A DNA stretch of 43,502 bases. It comes from Aequorivita sp. UBA3180 (GTDB lineage: Bacteria; Bacteroidota; Bacteroidia; Flavobacteriales; Flavobacteriaceae). The notes under the pieces were generated by a model. The model ran no database searches. It was not told the origin of the DNA and was given only the letters and a program-made list of their open reading frames with translations. The position numbers and the translations under genes were made by a program. Shown here one piece after another: positions 7,630 to 16,412 of this stretch; positions within the stretch are counted from its first letter, which is position 1, and each line of letters begins with the position of its first letter. The stretch lies in assembly GCA_002364215.1 (NCBI GenBank), contig DEXQ01000003.1:1-43502 (forward strand). The letters run 5' to 3'.

Positions 7630-9926
7630 TAGCGGATGATCATAATTTTTGCGACCTTGGTCTCCACATTATCCTCTGTAGTTACAAGCACAAGATATAC
7701 TCCCGAACGTACCTTATATTTTCCAAAGGCCGTAGTGTCCCAAAGTACGCTTCCTCCTTCTGAAGTTTCCTCAAAAACAAGGCTTCCGGTAATGTCTGTA
7801 ATCTTAACATTGGCTTGGGCCGTAAGTCCATCAATGGTAACGTTTCCGCTAAAACCTGGACGAACGGGGTTGGGAAAAGCATGCACATTTTCCAAATTGT
7901 CACTTGGCGCGGTTGAGGTGCCCCTATAGGCTACAAGCCCTTGTGTGGTTGCAAAATAAACCACGCCCGTAAATGGATCTATTGCTATATCCTGCACATT
8001 GTTTGTAGGCAATGGGGAGTTATCTTTGGTGAAGCGAAGCAGCGTTTCCTGTCCATTGGGAGATAAATAGAAAACCCCAGACGAGGTTGTGGCAATCCAT
8101 TTATTGTTGGAACCATCCACTTCAATATCGGCTATTGTCTGTTCGTATAAAAGTTCCTGCGGCACCCCATCTTCCACTATAATAATGGATTGTGATTCTG
8201 GAGTTGTTCCCTCTTCAAAAAAACTTCCGGGACTATAAATTATTCGCAAACCCTTTACGGTTCCTATCCACAACCTGTTTTGGCTATCGAATGCAACAGC
8301 GCGGACCGTAGTTGAGGGTAAGTTGCCCAATCCCGCACCTTTATCAATTCTATTCAATCTGTTCGTTGTTGGGTTGTATCCTATTAAGCCGCTTCCATAT
8401 GTTCCAAAGAAGGCATAGTTTTCTCGGCTTAAAGCTAGTTCTGTTAACGCTACCTCTCCAGGGGCATTAATTATTCCTGAAATATCAGTTTTTTGAAATT
8501 GGCCTCCGGGAGTTAATTTAATAAGGCCTTCGTCAGTTTTGCTTTGTACAAACCAGAGATTCCCTTGACTATCAAACTGGGAGCCGTAAATTCGGATACC
8601 AGCATCAGCGCCTCCTATATTTATTCTTTCCAACGGACTATTGGTTTCATCATAAAGAATTGTGGGAACACCATCTACTATTTTTAAAAGCCCTTTTTGG
8701 TTCGCGCTCATATATACCTCATTGGGCGCATCTGGATTGATGGTTACGTTTACCAAGTCTGTAGGTTCCGCATTTACTGCTAAACTGAGCTCTTCATAAG
8801 AGATATTTGTCCAGATGGTATCCTTTAACTGACTTATTCCGAAACGTGATAACGGATATGGATTATAATCTCTATCAACCTCTCCAAAACTCACCCATAA
8901 TTGTCCCGGGGAAGCATCGATGGAATATGGGCTATTTCTTATTGGACCATTGGGAAGCACTTGGGTAGCCTGCATGCTGCCAAAAGGAACTATTAGCATG
9001 CCGTCCTCATTAGTCCCCAAATAAAAATTATTGCCAAAACCATAACCCGAAAGCAAATCGAGGTCAAATCCCAGCACCGTACTTACTGAAGCTTCCTGTA
9101 CAAACCCTTCGGAATATGCCTGACTGGAAGTTTTGGTTATAATAGTTAACAGATTATCTGCGAGCCTGAATTTTTGCACTTCAGAATTGAAATTCTCTAC
9201 AGCTACGGTAGTCCCATCAGGCGTGAAACGCAAAATAGTGTTGGATCGGTTTGAGGCATACAGCTCATTACCTAATTTTTCCGCAGCTCTAAAACCACCA
9301 CCCATTATAGTGGTCCAGTTTTGATAATCAATCAAATTATCATCTGCTACAAAAGCCCTGCGCATGCCACTGGTTGAACTTGCGGCAAAAATGTAAGGTT
9401 CCTGTACAATAGTTTGTACAATATCTATCTGGGCACCCCCATCACCTATAAAATAGGTGTCGCCAAATTCAAGCCTCGACAAGTTATAAACCGATATTCC
9501 GTATTGGGTTGCTATATAAAGGTTTTCGTTGAATTCCGTAAAATTGTTGATACGTTTTCTATCAGGTGGAATGGTTTGCTTTTCTAAAATATCTACCACT
9601 TTTAAAACGTTTTCCTCGCCTTCTTTTACAATCTCTATCAACCCGTTTGCATACCCAATAACCAATAAATCAAATGCCTCACTGTAGTGTAGGGTGGTTA
9701 TAGCGTTTCCAGAAAGGCCGTTAACCGTTGAAAGGGTTTTTATTTCCTGTGTGGAAAGATCATAAGTGAAAACAGCATTTTCAGCACCTACATAAATTTT
9801 ATTGTCGCCCTGGGAAATATCTTTTACCGAAACATAGGAAAAGTATCCCGTCCAGCGGTCCTCAAAGTTCTGTGCACTTGCCAGAAAGGGAAATATAAAT
9901 AGCAAAGCAATAACCCACTGCTTCAT
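7629..9926 (-). CDS. porZ: Type IX secretion system PorZ-like beta-propeller protein
   Basis: The 765-residue protein starts with a signal peptide ending ASAQ. Two beta-propeller regions follow, with two-component-regulator-type propeller blades such as VRAVAFDSQNRLWIGTVKGL and VQDIAIDPFTGVVYFATTQGL. It ends in a T9SS sorting domain (FPNPVRPGFSGNVTI and KVRSGVYLVLVTTEDN with a KIMIIR end). In Porphyromonas, PorZ is a surface part of the attachment complex that joins A-LPS to T9SS cargo. The adjacency to recO supports the assignment. A generic T9SS cargo with propellers is the alternative. Confidence 0.85.
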   Translation of the reverse strand: MKQWVIALLFIFPFLASAQNFEDRWTGYFSYVSVKDISQGDNKIYVGAENAVFTYDLSTQEIKTLSTVNGLSGNAITTLHYSEAFDLLVIGYANGLIEIVKEGEENVLKVVDILEKQTIPPDRKRINNFTEFNENLYIATQYGISVYNLSRLEFGDTYFIGDGGAQIDIVQTIVQEPYIFAASSTSGMRRAFVADDNLIDYQNWTTIMGGGFRAAEKLGNELYASNRSNTILRFTPDGTTVAVENFNSEVQKFRLADNLLTIITKTSSQAYSEGFVQEASVSTVLGFDLDLLSGYGFGNNFYLGTNEDGMLIVPFGSMQATQVLPNGPIRNSPYSIDASPGQLWVSFGEVDRDYNPYPLSRFGISQLKDTIWTNISYEELSLAVNAEPTDLVNVTINPDAPNEVYMSANQKGLLKIVDGVPTILYDETNSPLERINIGGADAGIRIYGSQFDSQGNLWFVQSKTDEGLIKLTPGGQFQKTDISGIINAPGEVALTELALSRENYAFFGTYGSGLIGYNPTTNRLNRIDKGAGLGNLPSTTVRAVAFDSQNRLWIGTVKGLRIIYSPGSFFEEGTTPESQSIIIVEDGVPQELLYEQTIADIEVDGSNNKWIATTSSGVFYLSPNGQETLLRFTKDNSPLPTNNVQDIAIDPFTGVVYFATTQGLVAYRGTSTAPSDNLENVHAFPNPVRPGFSGNVTIDGLTAQANVKITDITGSLVFEETSEGGSVLWDTTAFGKYKVRSGVYLVLVTTEDNVETKVAKIMIIR

Positions 9927-9984
9927 AGAAATATGGTTTTGAATATTAACACGCTAAAATACTATTTATTGCGGGATGGGAATG

Positions 9985-10036
9985 AAAAAAGCCTTTCCAA
10001 ATCTTTTTTTGAAAAAAGACTTTTCGGAAAGGCTAT
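9985..10036 (-). terminator. Intrinsic terminator of gdhA
   Basis: On the minus strand AGCCTTTCC pairs with GGAAAGGCT (10026-10034 with 9990-9998), enclosing an inner A/T stem and followed by six T. It lies 25 bp past the gdhA stop. Confidence 0.8.
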
Positions 10037-10060
10037 TCCTTTATTTTAAGATATGAAGTA

Positions 10061-11404
10061 TTAAACCACGCCTTGGGCCAGCATGGCATCGGCTACTTTT
10101 ACAAAGCCGGCAACGTTTGCACCCTTCACGTAATCTACATACCCATCGCCATCTTTTCCGTACTCAACGCAAGCTGCGTGTATATCGTTCATGATGCCGT
10201 GTAGTTTTTCGTCCACCTCAGCGGCGGTCCAGCTTAAACGCAATGAGTTTTGCGACATTTCCAAACCTGAAGTTGCAACACCACCTGCATTTGATGCTTT
10301 TCCTGGTGAAAACAGGATCTTCGCTTTTTGGAACGCTTCAATCGCTTCTGGGGTACAAGGCATATTGGCGCCTTCTCCCACACAGATACAACCGTTGTCC
10401 AAAAGCATTTTAGCCTCTTCGCCATTTAATTCGTTTTGGGTTGCGCAAGGCAGTGCGATATCACATTTCACTTCCCATGGGCGTTTTCCTTCAACATATT
10501 TTGCGCCGGTATATTTTTTTGTGTATTCTGAAATTCGGCCGCGCTTTTCGTTTTTCAGTTCCATTACGAAAGCAAGTTTTTCTTCATCAATACCTTCGGC
10601 GTCATAAATATATCCGGCAGAATCTGAGAATGTAACTACTTTCCCACCAAACTGGATTGCCTTTTCGGCAGCATACTGCGCAACGTTTCCAGAACCGGAA
10701 ACAACTACCGTCTTTCCTTTAAAGCTTTCACCTTTGGTTGCAAGCATGTTTTTTGCAAAATATACATTTCCGTAACCGGTTGCTTCAGGGCGTATAAGCG
10801 ATCCGCCATAAGAGCGTCCCTTACCTGTAAGTACTCCGGTAAATTCATTTCTAATGCGTTTATACTGACCATACATATAGCCAATTTCACGTCCGCCCAC
10901 ACCTATGTCTCCCGCGGGAACATCAGTGTCTGGGCCAATATGACGGAAAAGCTCTGTCATAAAACTTTGGCAAAAACGCATGATTTCAGCATCGCTTTTA
11001 CCTTTTGGGTCAAAATTGGAACCTCCTTTTCCACCGCCCATTGGCAAGGTGGTCAAGCTGTTTTTAAAGGTTTGTTCAAAGCCTAAAAACTTAAGAATAC
11101 TTAAGTTTACCGAAGGGTGAAAGCGCAGCCCTCCTTTGTATGGGCCAATGGCTGAATTGAATTCAATTCTATAGCCTTTGTTTACGTGAATTTCACCTTT
11201 GTCATCAGTCCAAGGCACTCTAAATAGAATGGTGCGCTCTGGCTCGACCATGCGTTCCAACAATTTTTTGTTGGCATATTTTTCATTTTCTTCTATAAAT
11301 GGAATTACGGTTTCAGCAACCTCGGTTACTGCCTGAAGAAATTCAGGTTCATTGGGATTGAGCTTTTCAACTTCAGAAATGAAATCTTTTATACTTTGCT
11401 TCAT
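10061..11404 (-). CDS. gdhA: NADP-type glutamate dehydrogenase
   Basis: It catalyses reductive amination of 2-oxoglutarate with ammonium, a main ammonium-assimilation route. The length of 447 residues is that of the hexameric bacterial enzyme. The substrate site is visible at about residues 110-130 (GGLRFHPSVNLSILKFLGFE, then PMGGGKGGSNFDPKGKSD with the active-site lysine). The GPDTDVPAGDIGVGGREIGYM segment follows. The Rossmann motif GSGNVAQYAAEKA is at about 230-245. The NADP preference is inferred from family, not from the motif. The gene is single with a strong terminator and a 260-bp upstream region containing an inverted repeat. Confidence 0.96.
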   Translation of the reverse strand: MKQSIKDFISEVEKLNPNEPEFLQAVTEVAETVIPFIEENEKYANKKLLERMVEPERTILFRVPWTDDKGEIHVNKGYRIEFNSAIGPYKGGLRFHPSVNLSILKFLGFEQTFKNSLTTLPMGGGKGGSNFDPKGKSDAEIMRFCQSFMTELFRHIGPDTDVPAGDIGVGGREIGYMYGQYKRIRNEFTGVLTGKGRSYGGSLIRPEATGYGNVYFAKNMLATKGESFKGKTVVVSGSGNVAQYAAEKAIQFGGKVVTFSDSAGYIYDAEGIDEEKLAFVMELKNEKRGRISEYTKKYTGAKYVEGKRPWEVKCDIALPCATQNELNGEEAKMLLDNGCICVGEGANMPCTPEAIEAFQKAKILFSPGKASNAGGVATSGLEMSQNSLRLSWTAAEVDEKLHGIMNDIHAACVEYGKDGDGYVDYVKGANVAGFVKVADAMLAQGVV

Positions 11405-11471
11405 TGGTTAAAATTTTATTTTACTTTTAGCGAATTTCCTTGACAATTGTTTGATACAATGCATTTTGCCG

Positions 11472-11491
11472 AATATCTAAATTAAGATATT
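11472..11491. promoter_or_regulatory. Inverted repeat upstream of gdhA
   Basis: AATATCT and AGATATT (11472-11478 and 11485-11491) form a 7-bp perfect inverted repeat about 70 bp before the gdhA start. It could be an operator or part of a leader hairpin; no regulator can be named. Confidence 0.3.
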
Positions 11492-11626
11492 GAATAAAAA
11501 GATGCATTAAAAAAACCATTTACATAAGGAAGGAGCAAATATAAGCGTTATGATAAAAACTGTGCGCCAATTTTTTACAAATTAGCTAAATAGCTTTATT
11601 AAATTTCACTGTTAAACATGTTTTTA

Positions 11627-11634
11627 TATATTTG
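11627..11634 (+). promoter_or_regulatory. TAnnTTTG promoter core before the outer-membrane protein gene
   Basis: TATATTTG fits the Bacteroidota -7 element and lies 29 bp before the ATG at 11664. I see no clear -33 TTG at the expected distance. Confidence 0.4.
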
Positions 11635-11663
11635 TTGTGTCTCAATCTAAACCCATATTTATA

Positions 11664-12464
11664 ATGAATACCAGATTTTTGTTATTGGTATTTTTCTTGT
11701 TGGCTTTTGCAAGGCAGGAAGTTTACAGTCAGTTTGGCTTTTCTCACGAGGTGGGTTTAATTACAGGGCCGGTCGTTTTTTATTCAGATTTTGGACAGCG
11801 AAACGATTTTGAAACCAATGCTAAAAACACAGGGTTTGGAATTGGTCTTATTCATTACATTAACTTTTCATACCGCGCAGATTGTAACTGCTATACACGC
11901 GATAAGTATTTTAACGACCACTTTAAAATACGTACAGAGATTGATTACCACAAAACTAACTTGGAGCACTTTGGCCGTTGGGTAGAACCAGACCAGACTT
12001 CGCTTTTTGCAGATCAATTAAGGGCCATGAGTGGTTCTGTTTCTGTTTTTGAAGTAGGCTCTCAACTTGAATACTTCCCGTTAAGCATCCGAGATTTTGC
12101 TGCAGGTGGTTATAAAATTGCACCTTTTATCAGTTTTGGTGTTCATTGGGTGAATTTTGACCCAGAAGTTTCTTCTACTTTTGGACCGTTAAACAGTCCA
12201 ATATCAACCCCCGATAAATACTTTAATGCCTTCCAGCAGGATCCTGCTTCCACTTGGGCTGTTGTGGGAAGTGTAGGGATTAGATATAAATTGAACGATT
12301 TAAGTGACCTAATGCTTGACAGCCGCTGGCACTATTACTTCTCTGACTGGGTAGACGGCCTTAACCCAACTTTTGAAAATAATGGAACTACGCCAGTTCC
12401 CGAAAACAAAGCCAATGAATGGATTTATTGGTTAAACATTGGATATATTTATTACATAAATTAA
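11664..12464 (+). CDS. THC0290_0291-type flavobacterial outer-membrane beta protein
   Basis: The 266-residue protein starts with a signal peptide (MNTRFLLLVFFLLAFARQEVYSQ). It continues with GFSHEVGLITGPVVFYSDFGQRNDFETN and the conserved FSYRADCNCYTRDKYFNDHFKIRTEI segment that I associate with the THC0290_0291 family of Flavobacteriia. Alternating strands and a Tyr-rich aromatic C-terminus (WLNIGYIYYIN) suggest an outer-membrane beta-barrel; the role is unknown. I moved the start from an upstream non-ATG codon at 11637 to the ATG at 11664, which begins the signal peptide. It converges with metB and shares a terminator. Confidence 0.8.
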   Translation: MNTRFLLLVFFLLAFARQEVYSQFGFSHEVGLITGPVVFYSDFGQRNDFETNAKNTGFGIGLIHYINFSYRADCNCYTRDKYFNDHFKIRTEIDYHKTNLEHFGRWVEPDQTSLFADQLRAMSGSVSVFEVGSQLEYFPLSIRDFAAGGYKIAPFISFGVHWVNFDPEVSSTFGPLNSPISTPDKYFNAFQQDPASTWAVVGSVGIRYKLNDLSDLMLDSRWHYYFSDWVDGLNPTFENNGTTPVPENKANEWIYWLNIGYIYYIN

Positions 12465-12485
12465 CTTACAAATTTTATAATATTT

Positions 12486-12525
12486 AATTGGGGCGGATTA
12501 TATAATCAGCCCCAATTTATTTTTA
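12486..12525. terminator. Bidirectional terminator between the outer-membrane protein gene and metB
   Basis: AATTGGGGC at 12486-12494 pairs with GCCCCAATT at 12509-12517, followed by T-rich sequence on the plus strand and AT-rich sequence on the minus strand. It lies between two convergent genes. Confidence 0.75.
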
Positions 12526-12534
12526 AAATAAAGA

Positions 12535-13677
12535 TTACCCTATTGCTTGCTTCAAATCTGCAATTAAATCATCTACATCTTCAATACCTACAGATAGACG
12601 AATCAATGAATCAACAATCCCCGTTTTTTCACGTTCCTCTTTTGGAATACTGGCGTGCGTCATACTGGCGGGATGGCCTGCAAGGCTTTCCACACCGCCC
12701 AAGCTTTCTGCCAAGGTGAAGATTTTTAGGTTTTCGACAATTTTAACAGCATCCTCGTAATTGTTTCCTTTTGTAACAAATGAAAGCATCCCTCCAAAAT
12801 CCTTCATTTGCTCTTTTGCAATTGCATGGTTTGGATGGTTTTTAAAGCCCGGCCAATATACTTTTTCAATCTTTGGGTGCTTTGCCAAATATTCCGCAAT
12901 GGCCTTGCCGTTTTCGCAATGGCGTTGCATACGGATGTGAAGTGTTTTCAACCCACGCAAAACCAAAAAGCAATCCTGTGGCCCACAAATGGCACCACTG
13001 GCGTTTTGTATAAAGTAAAGCTTTTCCGCAAGCGCTTTGTCTTTTACAACCAATGCCCCCATAACAACATCACTATGCCCGCCAAGGTATTTTGTTGCGC
13101 TGTGCATCACAATATCAGCGCCCATTTCCAACGGTTGTTGCAAATAGGGCGTTGCAAATGTGTTATCAACTGCGAGAAGAACATTGTATTTTTTGGCAAT
13201 GGAAACTGCTCTTTTTATATCTATAATATTCATCATTGGGTTGGTTGGTGTTTCCACCCAAATCAGTTTTGTTTTATCATTTACATATTCCTCAATTTTA
13301 TCGGCGTTTTCCATTCCGATGAAGTGAAACTTTATCCCGAACCCTTCAAAAATCTTGGTAAACAACCGATAAGTTCCACCATAAAGATCATTCGTGGAAA
13401 TTACCTCATCGCCAGGTTTCAAAAGCTTCATTACCGTATCAATTGCAGCAAGACCACTTCCAAAGGCAAGTCCGTATTCTCCGTTTTCAATACTCGCAAA
13501 AGCTCTTTCCAAGGCAGCACGCGTGGGATTGCCAGTACGCGAATACTGAAACCCTTTATGGCCACCTGGAGTTGTTTGTGAATAAGTTGTGGTTTGATAA
13601 ATAGGAGGCATTACCGAGCCATAAGCTGGATCTACATTGTGCTGCCCGCCGTGTATTGTTTTGGTATTGAATTTCAT
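12535..13677 (-). CDS. metB: Cystathionine gamma-synthase (PLP-dependent trans-sulfuration enzyme)
   Basis: It belongs to the Cys/Met metabolism PLP enzyme family and has 380 residues. The PLP-lysine motif SATKYLGGHSDVVMG is at about residue 195. The N-terminal phosphate-binding YSRTGNPTRAALE segment and the substrate Arg region LSVGIEDVDDLI near the end are typical. It most likely joins an activated homoserine ester and cysteine to cystathionine. Cystathionine gamma-lyase or O-acetylhomoserine sulfhydrylase cannot be excluded by sequence alone. The aspartate-semialdehyde dehydrogenase gene at 23513 serves the same amino-acid branch but is not linked. Confidence 0.88.
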   Translation of the reverse strand: MKFNTKTIHGGQHNVDPAYGSVMPPIYQTTTYSQTTPGGHKGFQYSRTGNPTRAALERAFASIENGEYGLAFGSGLAAIDTVMKLLKPGDEVISTNDLYGGTYRLFTKIFEGFGIKFHFIGMENADKIEEYVNDKTKLIWVETPTNPMMNIIDIKRAVSIAKKYNVLLAVDNTFATPYLQQPLEMGADIVMHSATKYLGGHSDVVMGALVVKDKALAEKLYFIQNASGAICGPQDCFLVLRGLKTLHIRMQRHCENGKAIAEYLAKHPKIEKVYWPGFKNHPNHAIAKEQMKDFGGMLSFVTKGNNYEDAVKIVENLKIFTLAESLGGVESLAGHPASMTHASIPKEEREKTGIVDSLIRLSVGIEDVDDLIADLKQAIG

Positions 13678-13769
13678 ATAGATAGCTAAAATTTTAAATT
13701 GATAATCAGCAATATCATATATATTCTATGTTTTAATATAACTTTTACAATAGCTGATTTTAAAGTTAT

Positions 13770-13777
13770 TACTTTTG
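13770..13777 (+). promoter_or_regulatory. Promoter core for the lipoprotein-arsC-eamA operon
   Basis: TACTTTTG matches TAnnTTTG, 55 bp upstream of the ATG at 13833. A second core on the opposite strand lies 5 bp away. Confidence 0.4.
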
Positions 13778-13782
13778 AATTA

Positions 13783-13790
13783 CAAATGTA
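13783..13790 (-). promoter_or_regulatory. Possible promoter core for metB
   Basis: On the minus strand TACATTTG matches TAnnTTTG. It is 105 bp from the metB start, so the leader would be long. Confidence 0.3.
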
Positions 13791-13832
13791 AGAGTTCGTT
13801 TGTGATAGCTAACCATCTATTCCTTTTAACGT

Positions 13833-14591
13833 ATGAATAATAAAATTACGGTAGCGGCAATTATTGTACTTATAAGTATGGGCTGTAACCAAGAAAAGAA
13901 CATTGAGATTTCTTCGCAAAGTTTTACTGAAAGGGAGCTTGCAATATGCAAAGACAGCAAATGTCCCGAAGTTACCATAAACTATGTGGAGGTTTTTGGC
14001 GATGATGAGATTTCCGAAAAAATAAATACGAAGATTAGAAATTTTATTTTTAGTTCTTTATTAATGGGTGAAGACACCATCCCGACGGCAAAAAGCATTG
14101 AAGAGGCTGCTACAAATTTTATTGAAACCTATAATGCTGACAAAGCCCAGTTTCCAGATATGGCTGGGGAGTATTTTGCGGAAATCTCTGTAAATGAAAT
14201 TTTCTCTTCCGAAGAACACCTTTGTTTTGAATTGCGCCAATATCTTTTTACCGGCGGCGCCCACGGTTATGGCACCACTTCATTTTTGAACATTGACCCA
14301 AAAACCGGGGAAGAGCTTACTTCAAAAGAACTTTTTAAAAACAGTAAGGAGTTTACAGCTTTCGCAGAGAAAAAGTTTCGATCCGAACAAAATATTGCAA
14401 AAGATCAATCCATTAACGAAAACGGTTTCTGGTTTGAAAATGATACATTCTATCTTCCCGAAAGTGTTGGTTTCACGCAAGACAGCCTTATTTTTGTTTA
14501 TAACCAGTACGACATTGCGAGTTATGCCGATGGCCCCATTGAATTGAAAATAGCGATGAAAGAAGCCGAACCTTTCCTCAGTATTGATTAA
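13833..14591 (+). CDS. DUF3298/DUF4163-type lipoprotein (RsiV-like)
   Basis: The 252-residue protein begins with a lipoprotein signal peptide, with a lipobox ISMGC and the modified Cys at residue 18. The body matches the DUF3298/RsiV-type fold: a region of paired helices and strands, then FELRQYLFTGGAHGYGTTSFLNID, the GGAHG motif being characteristic, and TGEELTSKELFKN. In Bacillus, RsiV binds lysozyme and releases an ECF sigma factor, but no sigma factor is nearby here, so I claim only the family. It is the first gene of an operon with the ArsC-like and EamA genes. Confidence 0.8.
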   Translation: MNNKITVAAIIVLISMGCNQEKNIEISSQSFTERELAICKDSKCPEVTINYVEVFGDDEISEKINTKIRNFIFSSLLMGEDTIPTAKSIEEAATNFIETYNADKAQFPDMAGEYFAEISVNEIFSSEEHLCFELRQYLFTGGAHGYGTTSFLNIDPKTGEELTSKELFKNSKEFTAFAEKKFRSEQNIAKDQSINENGFWFENDTFYLPESVGFTQDSLIFVYNQYDIASYADGPIELKIAMKEAEPFLSID

Positions 14592-14600
14592 TTTTGAACT

Positions 14601-14957
14601 ATGCAAAAAGTATATTATTTATCAAGTTGTGATACCTGCAAAAGGGTAATGGACGAAATAAAAATTCCTTCGTCATTTATAAAACAGGACATTAAAGTGC
14701 AAGGCATTACAGCCGAAGAATTGGACGAGCTTTTTAATCTTACGGATAGTTATGAAGAGCTCTTCAGCCGAAGGGCGAAATTGTACCAAGAGCGCAATTT
14801 AAAAGATGAGGAACTTTTGGAAGAAGATTACAAAGGGCTCATTTTAGAACATTACACTTTTCTGAAACGCCCGGTAATAGTCAACAATGACGAAATATTT
14901 ATAGGCAGCAGTCCCAAAACAGTTGCCGCTGCAAAAAAATCCATTCATAATAATTGA
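14601..14957 (+). CDS. ArsC/Spx family thioredoxin-fold protein
   Basis: This 118-residue protein has the ArsC fold with a thioredoxin-like CxxC motif at Cys10 and Cys13 (SSCDTCKRVMDEI). The C-terminal half, LKRPVIVNNDEIFIGSSP, contains the conserved cis-Pro-type loop of arsenate reductases. True ArsC uses a single catalytic Cys in a CTTC context and Spx a CxxC, so reduction of arsenate is not established. It is 9 bp after the lipoprotein gene and its stop overlaps the TTG start of the next gene, indicating cotranslation. Confidence 0.82.
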   Translation: MQKVYYLSSCDTCKRVMDEIKIPSSFIKQDIKVQGITAEELDELFNLTDSYEELFSRRAKLYQERNLKDEELLEEDYKGLILEHYTFLKRPVIVNNDEIFIGSSPKTVAAAKKSIHNN

Positions 14958-15856
14958 CCAACCAACGCATTTTTGCGCTTTTGGCTGCAACCACAGCCAG
15001 CACCATCTATGGCATAAACCACACCATTGCCAAAGGATTGATGCCACACGTAATCCAGCCGTTCGGTTTTATACTATTGCGAGTGTCTGGCGCGGCATTG
15101 GTTTTTTGGATTATAAGCTTTTTCTTTCCTTCAGAAAAAATTGAGCGGCGTGATTGGTTAAGATTTATAGCTTGCGCTTTCTTCGGAATGGTTTTGAATA
15201 TGCTCGCCTTTTTTAAGGGATTGAGCCTTTCCACGCCCATTAACAGTTCGGTAATAATTACGCTTTCACCAGTTTTGCTTTTGGTTCTATCAGCATTTAT
15301 CTTGCGGGAGCGGATAACTTGGGTAAAAAGTCTCGGTATATTTCTTGGCCTTGGCGGGGCTTTGGTTTTAATCCTTTTTGGAATTAAGGAACAACCCAAT
15401 GCGCCAAATATTCCATTGGGAAATATTTTATTTATTGTAAACGCAACTTCCTATTCAGTCTATTTGATTTTGGTAAAACCATTGGTTCCAAAGTACAGTT
15501 CCATTACTTTAATGAAATTTCTATTTCTCTTTGCGTTCCTAATAAACCTGCCGATAGGTATTTCAGAATTTACGGCTGTGTCTTGGACCAACTTGCCTTT
15601 TGAAGCTATTTGGAAACTTGCTTTTGTGGTTATCTGCACCACGGTTATGACCTATCTTTTGAATATTTACGCCCTAAAACAATTGAGCCCTTCCACCATA
15701 GGCGCTTTTATTTATTTACAACCTGTAATAGCGGTACTTTTCGCAGTAATCGTTGGCGCCGATAGTCTAACCGCTTTGCGAATAGGCGCGGCAGCATTAA
15801 TCTTTTTGGGCGTTTATCTTTCCACTATAAAGCGCGTCCGTAAAAGTACGGACTAA
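14954..15856 (+). CDS. EamA/DMT family transporter
   Basis: The 300-residue protein has ten predicted membrane segments in two EamA halves, with the usual first-helix signature YGINHTIAKGLMP and the second-repeat VNATSYSVYLILVKPLVP. Family members export metabolites such as amino acids; the substrate is unknown. The start appears to be TTG at 14954, overlapping the TGA stop of the ArsC-like gene. Translation from it gives MTNQRIFALLAATTAS, an intact first helix. A later ATG would cut that helix. Its 3' end overlaps the convergent thioesterase gene by 4 bp. Confidence 0.85.
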   Translation: MTNQRIFALLAATTASTIYGINHTIAKGLMPHVIQPFGFILLRVSGAALVFWIISFFFPSEKIERRDWLRFIACAFFGMVLNMLAFFKGLSLSTPINSSVIITLSPVLLLVLSAFILRERITWVKSLGIFLGLGGALVLILFGIKEQPNAPNIPLGNILFIVNATSYSVYLILVKPLVPKYSSITLMKFLFLFAFLINLPIGISEFTAVSWTNLPFEAIWKLAFVVICTTVMTYLLNIYALKQLSPSTIGAFIYLQPVIAVLFAVIVGADSLTALRIGAAALIFLGVYLSTIKRVRKSTD

Positions 15857-16326
15857 AGATCCTTTGGCCGCTGACTGTACTTTCGGGTGTTTTCTTTGGT
15901 GAGAATTCTGAAATCGTCTGTCTTTTCCAACGCATTGAATATTTCGTAAAATTTCTTCGGAAGACCTACCAGTTTTCTCTCCGTAAGATCAATCCACGCC
16001 CCCATCATTTCGCAACGGGCATAGTTTTTACCCTTTTCATCATAAAAATTGTGCAGGAATTCAAAATACATCCCATCCTCCGAAAGGCCTTTCAACTGCA
16101 ATGAAACAGTAACGGGCTGTCCGGGAAAAAACTCACGGAAATAATACATATGCTCATAAAATGCCACGGGGCCCAAGTTGTATTCCGCCAAATGCTGCTG
16201 GTCCATGCCTCTCTCCAGCATAAAACTCATTCGCGTGTGGCTCATGTAGTCTATATAGGCACTGTTGCGCAGGTGGCGGTTGGCATCCACATCGCTCCAG
16301 CGTATTTCAAATTGTTTTGTGTACAT
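15853..16326 (-). CDS. Hot-dog acyl-CoA thioesterase (YbgC/4HBT family)
   Basis: From the ATG at 16326 the protein has 157 residues, typical of the family. The active-site helix motif is clear: RWSDVDANRHLRNSAYIDYM, with the catalytic Asp of DxNxHxxN. The rest is the hot-dog fold with FYEHMYYFREFFPG and a central ERKLVGLPKKFYEIF end. It hydrolyses acyl- or aryl-CoA thioesters; the physiological substrate is unknown. A longer reading from a TTG at 16368 is possible but unlikely. It is divergent from the alpha/beta hydrolase gene and tail-to-tail with the EamA gene. Confidence 0.85.
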   Translation of the reverse strand: MYTKQFEIRWSDVDANRHLRNSAYIDYMSHTRMSFMLERGMDQQHLAEYNLGPVAFYEHMYYFREFFPGQPVTVSLQLKGLSEDGMYFEFLHNFYDEKGKNYARCEMMGAWIDLTERKLVGLPKKFYEIFNALEKTDDFRILTKENTRKYSQRPKDL

Positions 16327-16341
16327 CTTCAAATTTTTATA

Positions 16342-16349
16342 CAAATTTA
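16342..16349 (-). promoter_or_regulatory. Promoter core of the thioesterase gene
   Basis: The minus strand reads TAAATTTG, with a TTG 16 bp further upstream (16366-16368). It lies 15 bp before the start codon, which agrees with the chosen ATG at 16326. Confidence 0.45.
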
Positions 16350-16412
16350 AGCTACTTTTGTTATGCAAGCATAGTAAATATGTTTAGTTTCTGTTAAAAC
16401 TTTTTCATAAAA

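Noticed and set aside
12808..13581. Plus-strand ORF of 257 codons opposite metB
   Set aside because: It is an antisense shadow of a well-supported metB gene and has no family features.
13833..15856. Arsenic resistance operon
   Set aside because: The ArsC-like protein has a CxxC motif of the wider ArsC/Spx fold, and no arsR, arsB or acr3 is nearby; the neighbours are a lipoprotein and an EamA transporter.
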